Below, piece after piece: positions 1-9,400 of a stretch of 19,884 bases of DNA. Location: NCBI GenBank assembly GCA_018398765.1, contig JAHBMJ010005818.1, positions 7,391 through 27,274 on the forward strand. Direction: 5' to 3'. The notes beneath the pieces are model-generated. The model saw nothing but the letters and a program-made list of their open reading frames with translations, searched no databases and was not told the DNA's origin. The position numbers and the translations under genes are program-made. Numbering within the stretch: the first letter of the stretch is position 1; every line of letters starts with the position of its first letter. The stretch is from Chromera velia. Its lineage: Eukaryota; Sar; Chromeraceae.

Positions 1-51
1 GCGCCAAAAATTCCAAGAGAGCGGAACCCCTGCCTCACACAGGTGACTATC

Positions 52-223
52 CTACTTCACACCGACAAGTGGCAGGACCACCAGCTGAAACCCCTGCTTT
101 GAGGGAACGACGAGAAGGAAGGAATCTGGGTCTTGTTTTCCCTCGCCCGTGCGGAACTCCTCTGTGTGAGGCACGATGTCCAGTCGTAGCAGCCCCCCGA
201 CTCTTTTTTTCCGATCCCAGTCC
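52..223 (-). CDS. SUMO ligase exon 21 (stop codon)
   Basis: 172 nt after acceptor TATTTTATTTCAG. It encodes RVGGLLRLDIVPHTEEF and FLLVVPSKQGFQLVVLPL and ends in TAG at 54-52. Hydrophobic alternation suggests a folded strand-rich C-terminus; no domain is recognised. The 3' untranslated region begins below position 52. Confidence 0.65.
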
Positions 224-2028
224 CTGAAATAAAATACCACTGTGTTTTCAGACCCACATGTTTCCAGTACTCCGGACCGTTCAAATACGGTGCATGAACA
301 CGCACGACGTACGCCAGCATCAAATCAAGCACCCCCAGGAGGGTACCCATTCTCACGCACATGAACCCCGTTGGCAGCAGCAGCATCTGGCATGTGGCCG
401 TTGGTCATGTCGACATCGTCTTCTTCTTCGTCTGCCGTTCCAGTCCTCGTGGTGCGATCCAAATTCGTGCTCACTCCTGCCTTGTGGAACAGGATCTGGA
501 GATCTGTATCCTCCTCTGGGTGCAACGAATTCGGATCGGTTCTCAGCAGGAGACTCTTCTCTTCCGGGGAGAGAGCGGAACAGGCCCTGATGACTCTCGC
601 CGTGTCCCCCCCCCCCGGTGTCTCGTCTCCCCTCGCCATCGGCACGTCTCCGTCTACCCCTCCGCTCTCTGCCGGCTGAGTGCAGGGCTCTCCTGAGAAG
701 GTCCACGTCGCCTGCCCGGCCTCGTTCGCGTCCTCTGAAAAGAACTGAGGGGGAAACTCAACCTGAACGCATGCCATGCGAAGGAATTGGCAGGGTCGAA
801 TGAATGCCCCAAGACTCACAGAAGAAATCAAAGCCGCGTTTCAATCTACAAGCTGGCAAAGTGGGCGAGGCCAAGACGGAAGCGAAAGCAGTCCGTTCGC
901 CGAGAAAAGAGCGGGGAAAGAGATAGACACACGGGTCGCAATTCAATGGCCTCACTGGAGATCAAAACAAACACACGCACCTCAATGACAGCCGGGGTGA
1001 GAGAGGATTGGGATTGCAGAGGGAAATGAAGAATGAAAGCACACATCTGCAAAAGAGAGCGAAGCACTTCGAACAAGAATCAAATGTGTGACCCCCAAAG
1101 AAAAGGTCTCACGCGAACGTTCACCTTACACAGCCATGCATGCACTCACTCACTGACCACGCTGTGCCCTCTAGCCCGGGGATCGTTCAGCACTTCTTCG
1201 AGCAGAAACGTGTCCACGTAAAGGTCCGAGAGGAAAATAGGCCGACCACAGCCCGCCACTGGACATCGTGAATGCTTTGCACACCTGCAGCCACACAGGC
1301 GCAAAAGGTGATGTCGACAAAGGAGACTTCAATCCAAATCCTCTCGCTCGGCACAGCACGTTGCGCAGACGCCCGAGCACCTGGGCAAAACAGAATGAAA
1401 AAGGAGGCAGCAAAGAGGCGGGTGCCTCATTCCACTTTTCCGTGTACATGGACAAACTGCCAAATGCAGGTATGGCCCCCCGAATGAACACATGGACGTA
1501 CCTGTACACCCTGTATTCCTCTCCCTTGTGGTCCACAGCTCTCGTGAAAGTCACTCCCACACTGCAGGGCAGCAAATTCAACTTGTTCGACCAGACGTCC
1601 ACGACACAATATAACACAACGCAGCGGCCGGAGACAGTGCATGAATCCGCATCGAAAGAGACGACAATGATGACGTCCTTCTGACGGCAGCTGGAATCGA
1701 ATTCCTTTCTCCCGGATTCTTTTTTGGACCGCCCAGCGGCACATAAGTCAATCTAAGATGGTTAGAAAATGGTCTACCCTACCCACACGGACTTTCCACA
1801 CAACAAACGGTCTTCTGCAAATCAGCTTCAAACAGAACGCGGTGGAAACTGCCCTGGGGGAGGGCAACAGCTGAGAGAAGAGCAGGAGAGCATGTTCAAG
1901 CGTGCAGAGAGACGGAGCAGAACAGAACAGAGCAGAAGAGAGGGGGAGAGGGAAAGATCGCTGACCGTTGGTAAGCCAATAGCGCGAGCCAGCTCTCGAG
2001 ATCTGAACATTGGACATGTCTGCACACG

Positions 2029-2110
<82 letters not shown>

Positions 2111-3372
2111 CTATATGTTTTTTCAGCCAGCCAGCCAGCCAGCCAGCCAGACAGACAGACAGACTATATCGTCTTTTCTTCACTTCACTTTTTCCGTATC
2201 GCTTCCTTTCTTTCGGACAGACAGGCAGACAGACAGACAGACAAACAGACACAGACAGACAGACAGACAGACAGACACAGACGAACAAACAGAGCCTTCC
2301 CTTCATTCTCTTCTGTTTTCTTCTTTGCTTGACAGACAGACAGACACAGAGACACCCCCACACGCACACATACAGAGAGAGAGACAGAGAACGCCGAGAG
2401 AAAGACGATGCGACCAAGACCAAGTCAGAGAAGAAACCAGCAAGCCTCTCTCCCTTCGAAATCCCCCCTTTCCCATCGACCTCCTTATTTACTTTACCTT
2501 TCACAAGGAGGAACCGGATCAAAAATTAACCGCGCAAACTAACGCCAACGTGAAGCGTTCTAATGGACCGAAAACTCAAACAGCCCTCTCATTGCTAACA
2601 CTCTTGGCCCAGAAAAACCGTACTTGCTGAGTCAAAGAAAAGAACAAAACCACGTACGTGCATCGGTTGCACTGGAATGGAACCTGCATCCCCTCTCCCG
2701 TGGCGCTGCGGAGGGAAATTCGGAGGCCGCCCTCAACTTGCACCTCGTCGTCTGCTCCCATTGAGAGAGCCAAACGGCCTCTTCGAATGAACTGCTCACA
2801 CAGACCGCAGAACAACACACACGCACACACACACAACTATCTACACGGTTGACAGCCCCCGCACGTGCCTTCTTTTCCTCTTGGTTCGCGCCTACTCGAC
2901 ACACACAGAGAAAGAGATGTGCAGCTCTCACATACATACATCCCCAGCAGGACTACCTTCTCAACATCACCCGCATGCCTCGCCAAACCAAGTCAAAGAA
3001 ACCTTCAGACACCTCCATCCACTCCCATCACACACACACACACACACATCCCCGAGACAAAAGAAGGTGCAAGACAAAGAGGCCATTGCCCGACCTCCTC
3101 TCTGGCAGCCGCCCTGCTCAGTTTGCACTCTGCCATCATCTGGTCGAAGAGCGCAGAGGCGATTCGAGGGCGCGTGCGGACGAGAGCGAAAAGGTACGAG
3201 TACTGGGGATCGAACATCTCGATCTGCAGATCCACTCAGTGGATGGATGGATGGATCGATGGACTTCATCGTCCTTCCTTCACTTATTTAAGCATCTGTG
3301 TAGGGGAGAAGAATGGAAGGAATACAGTGAGGCAAAGAAAGCAAGGGTGGAAAACACCTCATGTCAAGTCTC

Positions 3373-3428
<56 letters not shown>

Positions 3429-6400
3429 GTGTGTGTGTGTGTGTGTGTGTGTTGTGTGTACGTGTGTGTATGTGTGTGTGTGTGTGTGTATCTACAGATC
3501 CATCTCTTCGCTTCCGTGTATCCCGCTCTCTCAACGTCTACAGACCCTCACACCTTCACGAACAGCTTGGAGAGAGGAGCTTCAAAAGTCCGTCTGCCCT
3601 CTCTTCACTTTACCGCACTCGCTCAATGCACATTCCCACCGACCGTGAACGAATTGATGTTTCCATTCAGCCAATCAGAGCAGTCTGCCGGGTAGTCGTG
3701 CCTCGACTCAAGGCGGCTTGGGGGCGGTCTCACCAGCAGACTGTCAGTGGCCCTCACCTCCCGCAACTCCTTCGGCCGAATTTTCACGCTCTGCATGTAT
3801 ATGCACATTGAATGGAGATGAAAGGAAAACCAAAAGACAAACAGCTCTAAGCCGGCCAGCGCGTGTGTCTTACCGTCTTTCATCCTTCTCCTTGTTCTTT
3901 ACTGGTCACTGCTGATCGTAGACGAAAGTCGAAAGAAAAACGCTCTGTGAGGCACGATTCAGGTCCATATGGCAAGAGGCAACCGATCATTCATGCCTTC
4001 CTTGCATCGGCGGATTCATCCGTCACGTTTGCATTCGTGTTCTTCGAGTCCGCCACGCGGAAAATACACACCACCGGGAAGACTGATGCAATGTGAAAAT
4101 GCAAAGAAAAACGGACGTTTCGAAGTTCCGCCCAGTAAGGCCAGCAGTGTGCTCTGTTTGGAGGGTCTGCTGGATTCGAGGTCAGACGAAAGCACCGGAG
4201 CTCCAAGTTTCCTGCCCTGCGGCACTCTGAAGAAAATAAAATAAAGGCGTTACAGCAGAAATGGGAAAAAGAGAGAGAGGTGAAGAAGAAGAAGAATCGC
4301 TTGAAATCCGAAGGGTCATAGGCATGCATGGGGATTCTGTCGTTTCGGATCGTGAGAAACTCAACCAGAGAACAGTGCGGAAGAAAAATGATTGACTAAA
4401 GGTGCGACAGGAAGTCAAAGCGAAGAGTCCAAAAGAGCCAGAAGAGAAGAAATTCTCAACCAACTGAAAGAAGGAAAAGAAGTGGAGAAAGAAAGAGTTC
4501 TCATGAGGTGATCTGACCAGAGTCAGACAGGAAGCGAGAAAGTAGAAAAGAGCAACAGACAGTGAGGAATATACCGCCAGCTATTTTCGTCGGTCGACTG
4601 ACCAGTACTGAACGCCTTTGGGGGTATCTGGATTTTGACTGTCCTCTTCGCTTCCTCCAGCGGTTTCAGACCACTTTCGTCCATGTAGGTCTTCACGGGC
4701 ATCGTCAATTTCTCGTGACGGAAGCTGAACGGACACGAGCAGGATTGAGGAAATATGCCGGATGAGAGAGGGACTTGCACGATCGCTTGATTGCTTTGGA
4801 AAATGCAAACACAAAAAACACTAGGCAAGAAAACACCAAAGGGAAGAGAAAATTGGAGGCCCCTCAATCAATGCTGTCCTGTCCCAGTCAACTCCCTCCA
4901 AAAGAGCGAACGAACACACATGCTTCACGTCTTCGGGAACAGCAGACCAGACAACGCAGAGAGAGTTCCTTCCAAAAGGAAAGACGGATGGATGGATGGA
5001 TGGACGAAACAGAAAAAGAAAAACAAAAGAAACGCACCTGCTAAAAACCATCGAGATCGCAAGGACGTCGGTGACCTTCCTGAACGGATTCTGCACACAA
5101 ACAAACAAGAGCACACACATATGTATGCAAAGAAGTTTTGCCCTTATCTTTCGACTGTTTCTGGTGCCCTCTCCAAGCCGTCCTACCCTCTTCCCAAGTG
5201 CAGACATCCACGTGCATAGATTACAATTTTTTCCCTCGGGTGACCCCATGCGCCTCCCTTGGCAGAAAAATGTGTCTCCCTCGACCACCAAAAGAAAGCA
5301 ACAAAGGAAGACCATGGGACCAGCTGTCTGTTGCGAAGAATCTTTCAACTTAGACCCCGCTCCCGAACTAAACACCCGACTGACCATCGCAAGGACCCGA
5401 CATCCGTAGCACACCCACTGGGAGATCAGTTCTTCCAGTTTCTTCATCACATCCTTGTCGTAGGTGCAGGACATGACGGGAAATTTGGAGTTTATTTCGT
5501 CTCCATCGGTGCACGGCTGGAAGTAGAGAAAAAAGAGGGCCGAACGAAGGAACGTCTCGTCGGCACTCACGGACTCCTGCCCACAGGACCGGCAGGTCCA
5601 GACAGTAGACCCCATCAAACCCTGCATGCATGCCGGTCAGTCAAGTTGCACAGGACAGGACAGAGGCGGGGCACGGCTACACTAATGCAGCGAGAACAAT
5701 CGAAGTGAAAGAAACACACACACACAGTGGAGAAAACGTCTTGGAGTAACAAAAGGGGGAGACGACACGATACAACGAGACAGAGAAAGACAATAGAGAG
5801 CTTTTCTTTCGTTTTTTCCGTGAAAAATGCAATAAATAAGTCACACTCATCTACAAACAGATCAATGCACCCAACGCCCCCCCCCCAAACCCAGAGAGAG
5901 ACAGAGGAAGAGGAAGAGCAACGATTTTTCAGACAGAGACCCACCCTCTCCCTGCACGCAATCCTCCCCAGCCCCCCATCTCAGTTAGATTCACTCACCG
6001 CGCTTTCAAGCAGACGCGTCGTCCTCTGCCAGTACCTCTCCGCCACATAGCGCTCAGAGAGCTCTGGTTTTTGCCACAGGTTCGGGGGGTGCGGCTGAGA
6101 GAGGGAGGAGAGAGGAAGAGCCCGAGAGAAAAAGCGGAGGAGGAACAAGGGTGAAAATCTGAAGTCATTTTGCCAGACCCTCGACAAGCAAGGGAGGAAA
6201 CGAGGAAGCTCTCGGGTGACCAACCCTCACTCAAGCCTTGCGGTCACCACCAGCGAGTCCATTCAGCTCTCCCATGGCTCAACAATGCAGATTCGCTCTC
6301 ACACATTCACATACACAAAAACACACACACCCAGAGAGGTCGGGAGGAGAAAAAAAAGAATGCGCATGTGGGCGTTTCGCGCGCGCACCCATACGTGCAC

Positions 6401-9400
6401 CCACCTACCCACCCACCCCTCCTGACACACGCACAGAGAGAGAGGGGCACAAAGAGAGAGAGAGAGAGGGGCAGACAGGCAGGGAGACATAGCAAAGTTT
6501 CCGCCCACCTCCGCAACTGCAGTCTGTTCAAGTATCGGGGCCGCCTCCTCACTGACTCCCCCCGACACAGACCCGAACAGAGCCCGCACCCGCTCGTTCA
6601 CGGCCTGCTTCAGACTCACAGAAGGAGGAGTCAGACCTTCCGCATCTGCATCAAAGGAGTGAGACCGCCAGCTCGATTGGAGTTCCCGCAGGTGGAAAGA
6701 GAGAGGGGGCTCTTGGAACGCATACCGTCGCAGGCGCACCCTCCGATGAGAAGAAGAGCTCCCACCACTCAACCCGTTCGCAGGGGGGGAATGACGCCGC
6801 TCTCCCGATCGATCGACCGTCTCCATCGTCCACTTTGGTCGGTCGTCCATCACGCTCGACACACCACTCTGCTGCCTCTGTGCTGCTGCCGCTCGAACTG
6901 CTGTCGCACTTGACAGAGAGGGGAAGGCAGCCGAGTCGACCTGCTTCATGTGTGAACGCACAAAGAAATCCGCAGTAATTTTGCATGGTCTATGTGTGTT
7001 TTGCAGCCAACAATGCATGTGCATTGGACCCCTTTCATTCGTTTAAGAGAAGGCGGAAGGAAACGAAAGAAAGCGCTGTAGGGTTGCTGTGTGACAAGAG
7101 ACAGACATCCTCTTTGTGGGGAGACACACGGACAGAGAGACACCAACGAAAGACTGATGCCCCCGAAGCCGAACCTGACGGAAAGCATAAACAGAAAGAA
7201 AGAAAAACCAAGAGGTAGAACAAAAGAGTAATTTCAAAAGATTCTATCCCAGCCCCTTCCGTTCACTCTTATTGACTGACAGAGCGGCTGGATTGTTCCC
7301 CGTCTCTCGGCCTTCCCCTCCCGCTGTCTCTCTCCTTGTCCCGCTCCGCTTTCTGTTTATGTCCATCTGCGCTTGCGCTCCTTTTCTTCTGATCGAGTCG
7401 CATTCCCTGCGTTGCTCTGTTGAAGGCCTCCACTGCCAAGTCACCTGTTGGGAACTCTTTCCGCGTCGCCCGGTACTCTCCTTTCCCGTGCCTGATTCAT
7501 GCATGCATTCGTGAACGTAAAAGGGAGCCACAGATTTTCCTCACCCGGTTCTTGCAGTCAGATCGCTGCCTTCCTGTCTTCTCTTCACAGAGCCAGTAAC
7601 CAAAAAAGGAAACTCCCGCAGTGATGACGGCAACGACAAAGGCTCACGCAGAGAAGACCTGAATTGCGAGAAGACGAGGCTTTGCAAAGAACGGAAGCGA
7701 ACAAAAAGCAGAGGAAGGGAAGCGCGCATCACATGCATCACCCGAGACGCGGAAGGAAATGACCGCGACGTTGAAGAGCCGTGTTCAGAAGAGAGGAGAA
7801 GAAAGAGGTGAAACAAGAAAGCCCAGGAACACAGCGGAAAGAGAGAGAAAGAGAGAAACAAAGGCAGAAGAAACAAGGGAGAAGAAAGAGACTGACGGGA
7901 AGACCCGAACAGCACACATCTGCTTGGCTGTTCCGGGTGTACCGGATCGGAGCAAAATGGCAGAGCTGCACACACAGAGAAACAATGCAGAAAGAAAATA
8001 GCACAGTTGCGCACCGCCACCCTTCTCTGACTCGGTGACAGAGCACCTCGTCATGTTCTGCCGCAGCAAATGAATCTTTTCTTCCCCCCGCCTTCTCATC
8101 TGAGAGGCTCCACCTGACTGTATCTAGAGACTGACCACTTGTCATGTGCAACTTCCTGCACCAGGCCGTGCACTGCTTCCTCGAGGGCATCGGATTCTCC
8201 GACGTCCGAGCTAAAATCTCCGCAACACTCCAGACCACCGTCCGCAGCGGGACGGAAGCCGAACCAGCCCAGGAGTGCGTCGCTTTCACGCTCATGTTCG
8301 GAGATGCTGCGGGCAGGCGGACAGTCACAGAAAGAAAGACAGACAGACCGATACTGAAAGAATGATTTGTTCGTTCGAGCAGAAGAATCCTTCTTGCATG
8401 GTGCAAAGAGAGAGAGAAGAAACTAGCGAGCCGCATTGCGAAAGAGAAAGAGGAGCTCCGCCCGCCCGAACAGACAGGACAGAAGGGGGGCAAAACGGAA
8501 GTGGGGAGAACAACCAAACAGAAGCCATGCATATGATCGACTGACTTACCGAATCGGAGCATTCAGATCTCTCGGGAAGACCTTCGCACCCAGAGGGGTT
8601 CGAATACCCCATTGAATTGTCAACTTCACCATCAGCTGCTGTTGTGCCGAGGAAGAGGAGGACGAAGATGAGGAGGAAGAGCTTGGCTGGTCGCTCCTTC
8701 CTGGTCCTCTGTTGGTCGCACTTGTCGTGGGAGACGGTTGTCGCGCTGGTGCCGCCCCGGCTCCAGGTGACGCAGACCGCGAGGCTGTTGGATCTCTTGC
8801 GGTCAGTCCCTGCTGCCTCAACGTGCGCTTCAGCATTGCGATCTGGTCTTTCTTGCTCATGCTGAGGGACAGAGAAGAGGAGGAAGCACACACAGGCATA
8901 CAGAAAGAAGTACAGCTCGAAACATTTTTGGATACTCAGACTCAGGGCGGGAAGGCAAAAAAAAGCCACGTTTTTCTGCTGTCAGATACGGCAGACAGAT
9001 GAACAGCAATTCGGTTCTCCGTCTGTGTCAGTTTTGTTCTCCTTCGGCCGTCATCACCCGCCTCTTCATCCTTTCCTCTCCCCCCCCCCCCCCCCNCCCC
9101 CTTCTCTGCCCGGGTCCGTGTGTGTGTATCTGCGTGTGCGTGTGTGTCTGTGCGTGCTTGCTTGTGAGTGTTTGTGAGAGGGAGAGACCATGTGAGTTTT
9201 TGTCCATGCATGTGTGAGTGAATGTGTCAAAAAACTGACCCCTGTCCCCCCCCCGGCGCGTGTGTGGGGGAAGGAAGCGAAGACTCTTCGGAAAGTTCGT
9301 CGAGTCCGCCATGGGCAGAAATCGGCGAGATGTCTCCTGGGCCCGCCTGCAAGTGATTGACGCACGCACGCGAGAAAGGAACTTGTGTGGTCGGTCATGC

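Noticed and set aside
1300-1744. Long minus-strand open frames with protein-like stretches, including one of 148 codons
   Set aside because: They lie between the two SP-RING halves. Using them breaks the C-x-H ... CPVAGC continuity, while direct joining of 1966 to 1284 restores a correct SP-RING in phase. Treated as intron 18.
1769-3811. Plus-strand open frames of up to 320 codons across the microsatellites
   Set aside because: Their length comes from (CA)n, (CAGA)n and (CT)n repeats without stops, and they are antisense to supported exons.
4581-4814. Alternative minus-strand frame over exon 13 (REIDDARED type)
   Set aside because: Joining it to the PINIT exon at 4226 creates a stop codon, whereas the chosen frame joins cleanly and matches PINIT.
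7545-7565. Possible 21-nt microexon (DLTART) in intron 7
   Set aside because: Phase fits and the donor GTGAGG is good, but the acceptor lacks a pyrimidine tract. Not enough support.
7738-8562. 274-codon minus-strand open frame
   Set aside because: Mostly intron 7 sequence plus an out-of-frame shadow of exon 7.
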